Virus record (IMG/VR): IMGVR_UViG_3300042465_007707
Location: 1-64,000 of that record
DNA from: a virus
Reading direction: 5' to 3' (one strand)
DNA length: 64,000 bases
Positions 22,964-30,233 of the stretch are shown here, one piece after another; the stretch's first letter is position 1, and every line of letters starts with the position of its first letter. The notes below the pieces were generated by a model. It searched no databases, was not told where the DNA came from, and saw only the letters and a program-made list of their open reading frames with translations. A program made the position numbers and the translations under genes.

Positions 22964-23125
22964 TTAATTCTCGTAACGAGATGTGTTTTTTGAAGCCGCA
23001 ACAGGGAAATGATAAGTAATAGTCATGCCCACAATTTTATCAATTTTTGCACCTCTTTTTTTTAATCCAGCTTGATGTTTTGCAAAAGCCGTTTTGTTTG
23101 TGTGTTTTCTAGTGTAAGTTTTCAT
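22964..23125 (-). CDS. Small basic protein, 53 aa
   Basis: Very basic (MKTYTRKHTNKTAFAKHQAG, then LKKRGAKIDKIVG), no membrane segment. Resembles small nucleic-acid-binding or ribosomal-like phage peptides, and could bind packaged DNA inside the virion; this is inferred from charge only. The frame is clean and is followed 16 bp upstream by the metallopeptidase gene. Confidence 0.5.
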   Translation of the reverse strand: MKTYTRKHTNKTAFAKHQAGLKKRGAKIDKIVGMTITYHFPVAASKNTSRYEN

Positions 23126-23141
23126 TATATTTATTTTTAAA

Positions 23142-23891
23142 TTACATACAAATTCTATATTTCAACTCTTCAAAATTATCAATGAAGGCTTTAATATATT
23201 GGTAACGTTCTTTATTTTGTTCCGAAGGAGTTCCTTTGAATACATTTAAAAAACTCATGTGAGCTTCTATTACAGGATAACCTAATCCTAAATAAATTTT
23301 CAAAGCATTTAGATCAGCTTCAATCTCATCTTTTTGAACTACGTTTAAATTGAAATGAGAAAATTCATGTAGAATAATCGCCATTCTCATCGGCACAGTA
23401 TAAGAAGTGAAATGTTTTTTAGAAATTTCCATTCTTCCAGTTGTGTTACTTATTCTAGCAGGAGTTTTAATTTCTCTTCCTTGATGCTTTATGACATTCA
23501 TATAGTCAATTCTATATTTTTTGTCATTTGAAAAATAAGTACCTTCGCTTAGTACTGAAGCTTGTTCGCAAAACTCTTGAGCAAACTTTACAAAACTAGC
23601 GACTTTTGGCGAATTAAAACAATTACTAAATTGATTCAATTTTTTCTTTTCAACCGAAACAACTCTAACATCATTACCACCACCAACTCTTAATGTTACC
23701 GAATCACAATTCTGAGGCATCCTAACTTCAAATTCACTTATCCCATCTACTGTTTTTACTCTATCTGTATAGAATGTTTTAGGTCTATTAGAATTAAAAA
23801 CAGCAAGTCTTATTTTTTGAGGACGAGATACACTAATCTTTATAACAAGATTTGTAGGTTCTCCCTTACATGGTATCTGAATATCCTTCAT
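23142..23891 (-). CDS. Zinc metallopeptidase (HExxH), 249 aa
   Basis: N-terminal beta domain (about 1-85) then a catalytic domain with HEFSH at about 173-177 in a hydrophobic helix (MAIILHEFSHFNLN) and a downstream DEIEADLNALKIYLGLG, where Glu/Asp supplies the third ligand (gluzincin-like pattern). No signal peptide. Lying among structural genes, it may be a maturation protease that processes virion proteins, or an entry factor. Candidate enzyme for the shared DG motif in neighbouring proteins (hypothesis). Confidence 0.65.
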   Translation of the reverse strand: MKDIQIPCKGEPTNLVIKISVSRPQKIRLAVFNSNRPKTFYTDRVKTVDGISEFEVRMPQNCDSVTLRVGGGNDVRVVSVEKKKLNQFSNCFNSPKVASFVKFAQEFCEQASVLSEGTYFSNDKKYRIDYMNVIKHQGREIKTPARISNTTGRMEISKKHFTSYTVPMRMAIILHEFSHFNLNVVQKDEIEADLNALKIYLGLGYPVIEAHMSFLNVFKGTPSEQNKERYQYIKAFIDNFEELKYRICM

Positions 23892-23895
23892 AAAA

Positions 23896-24369
23896 TTATT
23901 TTTTCTTCATTAATGAGTAAACTCCAAATCCAATAGCAACCACTCCAACAGCAACAGCTATTTTTGTTATAGGTGTCATTCTCTCCTTTTCAGGCAAGAC
24001 GTATTGATTTGTGCTTTTGTTTGATAATCCTGAAAAAATTCCTAAACCTGTAGTAGCTAAACCTAAAGCTTTACTTATTATACTTTTTCTTTTTAAAAAA
24101 GCATCTATATCTTTAGAATATCCTTTACCTACAGCTTTCCAATAAGACTTAAGCTCATCTTCCTTGTATTTTGTATCTTCAGAACCATCTAACTGAGCGT
24201 AACAATGCTCTTTTTTAGATGAATTTTCAACTCTTTGACAGATAGTTTTTATATCAGCTTCACCTATTATGTTTGAATTATTTTCTTCAGCTATAATAGA
24301 ATGAATAATTGCTTCATCTTGACTTTCTACTCCTGCATCAATATAAGGTTGGTATAATATAGTTCCCAT
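23896..24369 (-). CDS. C-terminally anchored structural-type protein, 157 aa
   Basis: Soluble helical N-terminal region (QSQDEAIIHSIIAEENNSN-like, acidic) with two Cys, a weakly hydrophobic middle (GLATTGLGIFSGL), and a C-terminal membrane segment (about 134-152) ending LMKKK. Overlaps the downstream gene by one base. Function unknown. Confidence 0.6.
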   Translation of the reverse strand: MGTILYQPYIDAGVESQDEAIIHSIIAEENNSNIIGEADIKTICQRVENSSKKEHCYAQLDGSEDTKYKEDELKSYWKAVGKGYSKDIDAFLKRKSIISKALGLATTGLGIFSGLSNKSTNQYVLPEKERMTPITKIAVAVGVVAIGFGVYSLMKKK

Positions 24370-24746
24370 TATTTTTTATTTTTAGATTGGTAAATAACCA
24401 CAGCTGCAATACCGATAACAACAACTCCAATTCCAATCCATACATTTCTTGAAATAGTTTTTTGTACAGTTACACATACGCCTTGAGCATCTTTTTCGTA
24501 ACCATCAGAACATGGAGTATCTTGAATCAATGGAGTTCCAGAGTTTATTCCAAATTTAGAATGTAAAATAGAAGATGTAGCGTTCAATGTTTGATCTATC
24601 CATCCACTACCCACAGCTTTATTCATAAAGTCTTTAAACGGAGTGCTAGTGTCACCTGTAGCATTTACATATTCTTTGTATGCTTGGTTCATCGTAAGGT
24701 CTTGTTCAGCCTTTTTCTGAAGTGCCAATTGGATATTGCTATTCAT
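24369..24746 (-). CDS. C-terminally anchored structural-type protein, 125 aa
   Basis: Helical N-terminal half, then PCSDGYEKDAQGVCV, a Cys-flanked loop of a type common in Bacteroidetes surface and phage proteins, then a membrane segment (about 102-119) ending SKNKK. Function unknown, virion membrane candidate. Confidence 0.6.
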   Translation of the reverse strand: MNSNIQLALQKKAEQDLTMNQAYKEYVNATGDTSTPFKDFMNKAVGSGWIDQTLNATSSILHSKFGINSGTPLIQDTPCSDGYEKDAQGVCVTVQKTISRNVWIGIGVVVIGIAAVVIYQSKNKK

Positions 24747-24748
24747 AA

Positions 24749-25342
24749 TTATTTATTTGATTTTTTATAAAAAAAGTAAGCAGCTCCAGCAATTAATATT
24801 ATTGGAATAATATTTTTTCTTAAAAAGCTTTTTTGTTCTACAACAGGTGCTACTTTAGATGTTTCTGAATCCATTGATCCACCACCGCCACCAATACCTC
24901 CACCAGCACTACCATCGCTAGTAATAACAGGCGTTGCTAAAATTGGAATTGTAGCAACTCCAACAGTTCCAATTGGCATTGGTGGTCTTGGATAACCTGA
25001 CACAGGAGGTAATGTATATGTTCTTGGATTAGGTGCAATAAACCTTCCTTCAGTAGCCTCAGTTACTCTAGTAGGTTCTCCGTATGTTCTAGGAGGCCTA
25101 ACAGTTGTTCCTTCAGTAGGCGTAGCAGTTCCTTCAGTAGGCGTAGCAGTTCCTATAGTAGGTCTAGCATTTCTTACACCTTCATTTTCAGAAATTGATA
25201 AAATAGGTGCAGTTCTTGTAGGTTGTGTAACTGGTATGGTAGTAGATTGACCAAATGATTCGCTAGTAGGTGCAGTAAAATTTGAATACGAATTTTTGCC
25301 TATTAAAGCATCCATTGAATGATTGTAATTTCTTCTTGACAT
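24749..25342 (-). CDS. Pro/Thr/Gly-rich C-terminally anchored protein, 197 aa
   Basis: Low-complexity Pro/Thr-rich region with tandem GTATPTE units (21-bp DNA repeats around 25112-25155), a Gly cluster (SAGGGIGGGGGS) and a C-terminal membrane segment (about 177-192) ending FYKKSNK. Looks like an extended stalk on the membrane. The repeat makes it prone to length variation. Function unknown. Confidence 0.6.
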   Translation of the reverse strand: MSRRNYNHSMDALIGKNSYSNFTAPTSESFGQSTTIPVTQPTRTAPILSISENEGVRNARPTIGTATPTEGTATPTEGTTVRPPRTYGEPTRVTEATEGRFIAPNPRTYTLPPVSGYPRPPMPIGTVGVATIPILATPVITSDGSAGGGIGGGGGSMDSETSKVAPVVEQKSFLRKNIIPIILIAGAAYFFYKKSNK

Positions 25343-25344
25343 AA

Positions 25345-25812
25345 TTATATTTTTTTAACTATTAATAATGCTATAGCAATTACTATTAATTGCCTAGCTG
25401 TAAATCCTAAGTATTTTTTTTCTGGATTGTTATTAATATAATCCAAATCGTGTTGAATTTGATTTCCTAAAGTATTAGCTTCGTCTTTTACAATTGTAGA
25501 ATCAATAAGAACTACTTCTTCAGAAATAGGTTTTGTAAATTCCAAAGGAATTAACCACATTCCGCTACTATCTTCATTTCTAACCATGAATCCTTTACCT
25601 TGTCCGTATTGAACAAAATTACCATTTCTCATTTTTCTTTGAAGTTTAGCCTCAACAGGTTCGCCCATAAAAGAACCATCTTTCATAAATGTTTTAACAG
25701 TACCTTCTTTAGAAGTATTTTCAGTTAATATATCTAAATTAAAATCTTTAGATACTGAAAAAGGACGAATCCCTTTGCCATCTAATTTCTTATATTGAAC
25801 TTTTGCAATCAT
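25345..25812 (-). CDS. C-terminally anchored beta protein, 155 aa
   Basis: Beta-rich soluble domain (about 1-110), an Asp/Asn-rich helix, then a membrane segment (about 136-152) ending VKKI. Overlaps the upstream gene by 4 bp. The N-terminal domain resembles that of the next protein in size and beta content (both include phrases like GQGKGFMVR / TDQGFVLPK), so the two may be paralogues. Function unknown. Confidence 0.6.
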   Translation of the reverse strand: MIAKVQYKKLDGKGIRPFSVSKDFNLDILTENTSKEGTVKTFMKDGSFMGEPVEAKLQRKMRNGNFVQYGQGKGFMVRNEDSSGMWLIPLEFTKPISEEVVLIDSTIVKDEANTLGNQIQHDLDYINNNPEKKYLGFTARQLIVIAIALLIVKKI

Positions 25813-26267
25813 TTTTTATCTTCATTAACGTAATTACTATACATATTCCCACCTACAAATCCTAATACAGAGCCTATAGTAGAAAACAATAGCTTGTTCT
25901 TTGTTTTAGCTAAAGCGTAGGCAAAACCTACAATTAAACCAACAACAGCACCTTGAACAGCAACTTTGCTTTTAACTTTTAAAATATTTGCCATGTTGGA
26001 TTTTATTCCTTCTGGCATACTTATTTTTTTTGACTTATCTTCTATTACTTCAGCATATTCAATATCTTCATAACCACTTGCATTTTGCATCATTGGTTTA
26101 AGATTTGACTTCGGCAAAACAAAGCCTTGGTCGGTTCTGAACATTTTAGCATCAATTAAATTACCCGATACTCTTTGACCAACTTTAAATTCCTTGTAAA
26201 TAACATTACTTCCTTCCTTTTTAGGAGAACGAAAGCCTTTTGTTACTTCACAATTAATCACGCCCAT
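25809..26267 (-). CDS. Membrane protein with N-terminal beta domain, 152 aa
   Basis: N-terminal SH3-like beta domain (about 1-65) and a C-terminal half with a glycine-zipper-like membrane region (AVVGLIVGFAYALA ... STIGSVLGFVGGNMY). Glycine-zipper segments can span membranes or oligomerise. Pairs with the downstream gene. Function unknown; virion membrane candidate. Confidence 0.6.
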   Translation of the reverse strand: MGVINCEVTKGFRSPKKEGSNVIYKEFKVGQRVSGNLIDAKMFRTDQGFVLPKSNLKPMMQNASGYEDIEYAEVIEDKSKKISMPEGIKSNMANILKVKSKVAVQGAVVGLIVGFAYALAKTKNKLLFSTIGSVLGFVGGNMYSNYVNEDKK

Positions 26268-26268
26268 C

Positions 26269-26769
26269 TTACTTTTGTTTTAAAGCTATAAAAGCAACAA
26301 CACCACCTAAAATAAGAACACCTGTAATAAGTACAATTGGAGTCCAATTAGTTTTAGGGCTTAACTCTTGTAATAAAGCTAATTTCAACTGATTTCTATC
26401 AGCCTCTTGTTGAGCTTTTCTATCTACATTACCTGATATAGCTCCTGCTATTCCTCCAAAAATTCCTCCCATCGCACCTAATATTGAATTTGCACTTTTC
26501 TCACCTGCATCTCCGTCTGCATTATTGTATTGAGAAAGTATAGATTTACTTATCTCACCTCTAAACGCTGCGTTATCATAAAGAGCATCAACTACTTTAT
26601 GAATCAAATCTCTTTTAGATATAGATCGTGAAGTAGCAACATTAGATTTATTTAAATTTTCAATCAATACTTGTGGTTTGCTATCTAGCAACTTATGAAT
26701 TTCACTAAGCAAAATATCTTTAGTCATTTCATTATCTTTAGATAATATAGCTCCGTTAAAATTACTCAT
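26269..26769 (-). CDS. C-terminally anchored structural protein with DG motif, 166 aa
   Basis: Start chosen at MSNFNGAI (26769), because a clear Shine-Dalgarno GGAGGAG lies 6 bp upstream, rare in this window; the longer frame begins at 26790. Helical N-terminus, YNNADG (about residues 81-86), a Gly/Ala-rich glycine-zipper segment (ILGAMGGIFGGIAGAISG) and a C-terminal membrane segment ending ALKQK. Likely virion membrane protein with high expression. Confidence 0.65.
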   Translation of the reverse strand: MSNFNGAILSKDNEMTKDILLSEIHKLLDSKPQVLIENLNKSNVATSRSISKRDLIHKVVDALYDNAAFRGEISKSILSQYNNADGDAGEKSANSILGAMGGIFGGIAGAISGNVDRKAQQEADRNQLKLALLQELSPKTNWTPIVLITGVLILGGVVAFIALKQK

Positions 26770-26801
26770 TAAATCTCCTCCGTATATCATAATATTTTTT
26801 T

Positions 26802-27212
26802 TTACTTCTTGAAAACGATAGCTAAACCAATAACTAAAATTCCACCTATGATTAACAATTTATGATCTCCGCCTTTTTCATTTCCATTAGCATTTGAAAC
26901 GTTATTTTTCAAATCTGAAATTTCCTGCTTAATCATTTGTCCGTCCATGTTCCAGAAATTAGAATTAGAATTAGAAGATTTATCTTCATGTTCTTTTTTT
27001 ATCTTTTCTTTAAACATATCTATCTGTTGTTGGAATAAGCCTAAATCTGGGTGAATCATAGCTACTTTATTCAAAGCATCTTGACCATTTCTAGCTACAA
27101 CGCTAGCTAATTGTTGACTTAATCCTTTTTTATCAGCACGAATACCATAACTTTCCACGATTTCTCTAGCTCCGTTCGGATTGTTGATAGCTGTATATTG
27201 ATATATATTCAT
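26802..27212 (-). CDS. C-terminally anchored structural protein with DG motif, 136 aa
   Basis: Helical N-terminal domain (ARNGQDALNKVAMIHPDLGL), a polar Asn/Ser linker with FWNMDG, a short coiled coil, and a C-terminal membrane segment (about 119-134) ending VFKK. First gene of the long membrane-protein operon. A terminator for the capsid unit precedes it, so it needs its own promoter; none is obvious in 27213-27234. Confidence 0.6.
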   Translation of the reverse strand: MNIYQYTAINNPNGAREIVESYGIRADKKGLSQQLASVVARNGQDALNKVAMIHPDLGLFQQQIDMFKEKIKKEHEDKSSNSNSNFWNMDGQMIKQEISDLKNNVSNANGNEKGGDHKLLIIGGILVIGLAIVFKK

Positions 27213-27234
27213 TACTTATTTTTTTTAACTTTTC

Positions 27235-27270
27235 AAAAAAAAAGGTAGGTAGCATTAACCACCTACCTTT
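27235..27270 (-). terminator. Strong rho-independent terminator
   Basis: Minus-strand AGGTAGGT...ACCTACCT hairpin followed by nine T, 25 bp after the capsid-like gene. Isolates that gene as a separate transcription unit. Confidence 0.85.
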
Positions 27271-27295
27271 CAGGGTATCTAAAAACTCAGATTAA

Positions 27296-27958
27296 TTATC
27301 CTACAAGTCCTCTATTAGAAGGCATTTGTAATTGAGATAAATTAGGTTTAGAGTATGCTTTAGCAACTGTTTGACCACTCAATGAACGAGCAACATCAAT
27401 TTGTTCTTTAGGATATAAAGAAACGATTAAAGTAGCTGAACCTAAGATAGTAGTAGCGATAGAAGTAAAAGAGTTAACTGTGAACTCAGTTCTAACTATA
27501 GAAACACCAGCTTGATTTTGCATTGGGTCTAATCTTGGGTTGATTGGCAACTCAACTTTTCTACCATTAGCTTCACGATTTGTAATCGTTAAAGTTTTGA
27601 ATGGTTGGTTTGCGTTAGCAGACTGTAAGTACATTTGACCTACTTTAAAAGGAGAAGACTTGATGTCTTGCAAGAACTCAGCGTAAGTAATAGTACCGTC
27701 CATAGTAATAGTAATTGCAGCAGCATTACCAAATGAAACAGTAGTAGTATTACCAGCTAAATTGGCATTTAAAAATACAACATTTGCAACGTCAGCCGTA
27801 GTTGAGTTAGAAATATTGATTACGAATGGTAAAGAACTTAAAGCAGTTCCTTCTGATCCACCGTCAGCATAGTTGTAATCATCTGTGAAGTTGTTCCAAC
27901 CATCATAGTTTGAGAAGTTCTCGTTAGCGAAGTTTTCCGCTGTGTCAAAATAATTCAT
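27296..27958 (-). CDS. Candidate major capsid protein, 220 aa
   Basis: Soluble, beta-rich protein without catalytic motifs. The N-terminal arm is rich in Asn/Asp/aromatics and has FSNYDG (15-20) and YNYADG (28-33). The C-terminal 120 residues (ITYAEFLQDIKSSPF; LPINPRLDPMQNQAGV) are homologous to the 326-aa protein at 30232-31212 (SYSELLNELQSQPY; RPRVDPMQNQLAI). It has its own strong terminator and less AT-rich codon choice than its neighbours, both signs of very high expression. Major capsid protein is inferred from these facts, not from a recognised fold. It could be a cleaved precursor. Confidence 0.55.
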   Translation of the reverse strand: MNYFDTAENFANENFSNYDGWNNFTDDYNYADGGSEGTALSSLPFVINISNSTTADVANVVFLNANLAGNTTTVSFGNAAAITITMDGTITYAEFLQDIKSSPFKVGQMYLQSANANQPFKTLTITNREANGRKVELPINPRLDPMQNQAGVSIVRTEFTVNSFTSIATTILGSATLIVSLYPKEQIDVARSLSGQTVAKAYSKPNLSQLQMPSNRGLVG

Positions 27959-27992
27959 TTTTTTTGTTTTTTAAGGTTTGTAGAAAAATGGA

Positions 27993-28106
27993 TTATACAG
28001 AAGCTTTAGCTGTAATTTTCTTTAATTGCTCATAAGCAACCATTCCAACCGCAACACCAATAGCAACTGGTAACGCACTTTTCAAAATTTCGATAACTGA
28101 TTTCAT
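27993..28106 (-). CDS. Tiny single-TM protein, 37 aa
   Basis: MKSVIEILKSALPVAIGVAV followed by GMVAYEQLKKITAKASV: amphipathic N-terminus, central hydrophobic glycine-containing segment, basic tail. Clean frame with ATG 34 bp upstream of the capsid-like gene in the same transcription unit. Comparable to the tiny membrane peptides co-encoded with capsid proteins in membrane-containing phages. Function unknown. Confidence 0.6.
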   Translation of the reverse strand: MKSVIEILKSALPVAIGVAVGMVAYEQLKKITAKASV

Positions 28107-28347
28107 TTTTTTCGTTTTTTAATTTTACACAAAATTTATTTTTCGTTCTCCATCGTACACACAATGGAACGATTAACACTACAAAAGTGTTGGTATTTAA
28201 AGTTTTTATAAAACACACAGTTAACATAATTTAAGTTTAAACTATATATAACATTGATTATCAGTTATTAAATTATTTAAAAATGTTAAAATTAACTTGC
28301 TTTTGAACTTGTTTTAATAAGTAATTTAGCAAAACAAAATAAAACAA
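28107..28347. promoter_or_regulatory. Divergent promoter region between capsid and glycosyltransferase units
   Basis: AT-rich 241-bp region with no gene. It contains a short hairpin (AACACTACAAAAGTGTT near 28170) and a TAATTTAG sequence on the plus strand near 28320 that imperfectly matches the -7 box. No perfect TAnnTTTG is present for the capsid unit; CACTTTTG on the minus strand is the nearest match. Confidence 0.35.
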
Positions 28348-29064
28348 ATGGAAGAAAAACAGAACAATTTACCAAAAGTATTAATTTGCGCCCCTCAACA
28401 TGAGTCAAAAAACTATTGTTGGGAAACTTGGTTTAACAACGTGAATAACTTTACATATCCAAAAGATAGGCTTGAAATTTTTATTGCAGATAATTCACCA
28501 ACAAAAGACAATTACACTAAATTGAGGTTTCAAGGAATTACAGCAGTACATACTCCTGTAAATTCAAAAGGAATATTATTTACAATTAATGATTCACATG
28601 AAGCTTGCCGTCAATATGCAATAGATAATAAATTCGATTTTATTCTACATTTAGAAACGGATATAATACCTCCTATTGACGTTATTGAAAGATTATTAAA
28701 CAATAAGAAGAAAGTTTGTTGTGGTATTTATGATTTGTTCTACGGAACTGAAAGACGACCAATGATTCAATTGGATGAACCGTATGACCGTAATATTCGA
28801 GAATATAGAAATCCTGAATTTGTTACTGTTGAAGAACCTTTATTTTTTGATGGTACAGTAAAACAAGTTTATCATGCAGGTCTTGGTTGTGCCTTAATTC
28901 ATAGTTCGGTATTTAGCTTGTTCCCATTCAGAGTTATTGAAGGAACGGATATTCATACCGACACTTGGTTTGCAAATGATTGCTATTTATTAAATATAAA
29001 CATATTCGCTGATACAAACGTTCAATGTCAACATTTGAATAGTACTTGGTTGGGTAAAAAATAA
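28348..29064 (+). CDS. GT-A fold glycosyltransferase (GT2-like), 238 aa
   Basis: Nucleotide-sugar transferase. VLICAPQHESKNYCWETW starts the Rossmann-like half, IFIADNSP follows, and FILHLETDIIPP carries the acidic metal-binding motif (ETD in place of DxD) near residue 115. YHAGLGCALIHSSVF and the C-terminal CQHLNS are typical of GT2 relatives. No membrane segment. Phages use such enzymes to decorate capsids or alter host surface sugars. Encoded divergently from the capsid-like gene. Confidence 0.7.
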   Translation: MEEKQNNLPKVLICAPQHESKNYCWETWFNNVNNFTYPKDRLEIFIADNSPTKDNYTKLRFQGITAVHTPVNSKGILFTINDSHEACRQYAIDNKFDFILHLETDIIPPIDVIERLLNNKKKVCCGIYDLFYGTERRPMIQLDEPYDRNIREYRNPEFVTVEEPLFFDGTVKQVYHAGLGCALIHSSVFSLFPFRVIEGTDIHTDTWFANDCYLLNINIFADTNVQCQHLNSTWLGKK

Positions 29065-29083
29065 TAATTTAAAACAAAATAAA

Positions 29084-29932
29084 ATGACGGAAAAATTAAC
29101 AAAGCTATTATATAGAAAACAAATAGCAGAATCAAACTTAGAAAAATACGCTAATGGATTAGCAATATATTCAAATCTTTGTGACCAAATAGATTCAACT
29201 TTAAAAACTAGTGATTTAAGCTTTTTAGAACGTGCCAGATTAGAAGCTGAATTAGATAAGTACAATTGGGAAGCTAGAATATTCGCCACTAACTACAAAA
29301 CAACTCAAAGAGATTACCAACATAATATACTACCTATAATTGATACGGAAGCAACTGAAGAGGAAAAAAAATCAATTGAGTTCAAAGATTTAAGTGAGGA
29401 AGCAAAAGAATTAGCTGAAAATGAAATATTCGGGAAAGCGGTAAAAGAACCTGCGAATATCGAACACGTTGAAATGATTGAAAGTATTAAAAAATATTTA
29501 GCGATACTTAAAAATACAAGCAAGGAATTAACTAAAAAACTTGAATCAGACAAGATTATTTCAAAACTTGAAATTTGTAAACTTCAAAAAGAATTATATG
29601 ATACGGACGTTCATATTAAATGTTTAGAAAAAAGATTAAATAACCGTACAGATTACTATGTTAATCAGTTCCTGCCTGTTTATACAGTTGAATTAGCTGA
29701 AGCAAAAGAAAAACTTGAATCCTACTACGAAAGAGGGGTTAAACTAGCTGAATCTGGTATTGACGTTCAACTTCAATTTGTGATTCAAAAATATGAAGAG
29801 CATAAAAATAGCGAAGAGAGAATATGGCTATACTATACAGCTTTAAAATCTCGTGTAAATTCTTTAATTGAAGAAATTAAAAGTGATCCGATTAAGTATA
29901 AGGATTTACAACATCTAACAAGTCCTGTATAA
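29084..29932 (+). CDS. Coiled-coil protein, 282 aa
   Basis: Almost entirely charged alpha helix, with heptad-like stretches at about 1-90, 130-200 and 210-270. No enzymatic motif, no membrane segment. Overlaps the next gene by one base. May be a scaffolding or virion-internal rod protein; only inferred from composition. Confidence 0.6.
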   Translation: MTEKLTKLLYRKQIAESNLEKYANGLAIYSNLCDQIDSTLKTSDLSFLERARLEAELDKYNWEARIFATNYKTTQRDYQHNILPIIDTEATEEEKKSIEFKDLSEEAKELAENEIFGKAVKEPANIEHVEMIESIKKYLAILKNTSKELTKKLESDKIISKLEICKLQKELYDTDVHIKCLEKRLNNRTDYYVNQFLPVYTVELAEAKEKLESYYERGVKLAESGIDVQLQFVIQKYEEHKNSEERIWLYYTALKSRVNSLIEEIKSDPIKYKDLQHLTSPV

Positions 29933-30201
29933 TGAAGCTGCCTTACGAAAGCAAGCGTATTGCTGTTTTAGTTAATTTATTAGAGCAAAAAGAAAATGAC
30001 TTAAAAATAGCGAACGAAGTTACTTTGCAATTCATAAAAGATAAAGTTGATTTAAATACTTTAGAACTCCAGATAACAAAAAGAAATTTGCTTTTTATTG
30101 ATATTTCAGGTATTAATTCACAGATAAAAAACCTTCAAAGAGGAAAATATCAGTACGGTTTAGAGATTCAAGAAAGGGACGTAAAGAAATGGACAGATTG
30201 A
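29932..30201 (+). CDS. Small coiled-coil protein, 89 aa
   Basis: Starts MKLPYESKRIAVLVNLLEQK and remains helical (VTLQFIKDKVDLNTLELQI). Translationally coupled to the preceding coiled-coil gene (TAATG). A terminator follows 4 bp after the stop. Possibly a partner of the 282-aa protein. Confidence 0.55.
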   Translation: MKLPYESKRIAVLVNLLEQKENDLKIANEVTLQFIKDKVDLNTLELQITKRNLLFIDISGINSQIKNLQRGKYQYGLEIQERDVKKWTD

Positions 30202-30205
30202 AATT

Positions 30206-30233
30206 AAGGGAGTTTTTTTAACTCCCTTTTTTT
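30206..30233 (+). terminator. Rho-independent terminator between convergent genes
   Basis: AAGGGAGTT / AACTCCCTT stem (9 bp, five-T loop) followed by T-run to 30233. It touches the stop of the minus-strand gene at 30232 and may work both ways. Confidence 0.85.

Noticed and set aside
28030-28227. 65-aa minus-strand frame in the capsid promoter region
   Set aside because: It overlaps the convincing 37-aa membrane peptide in another frame and has no protein-like pattern.
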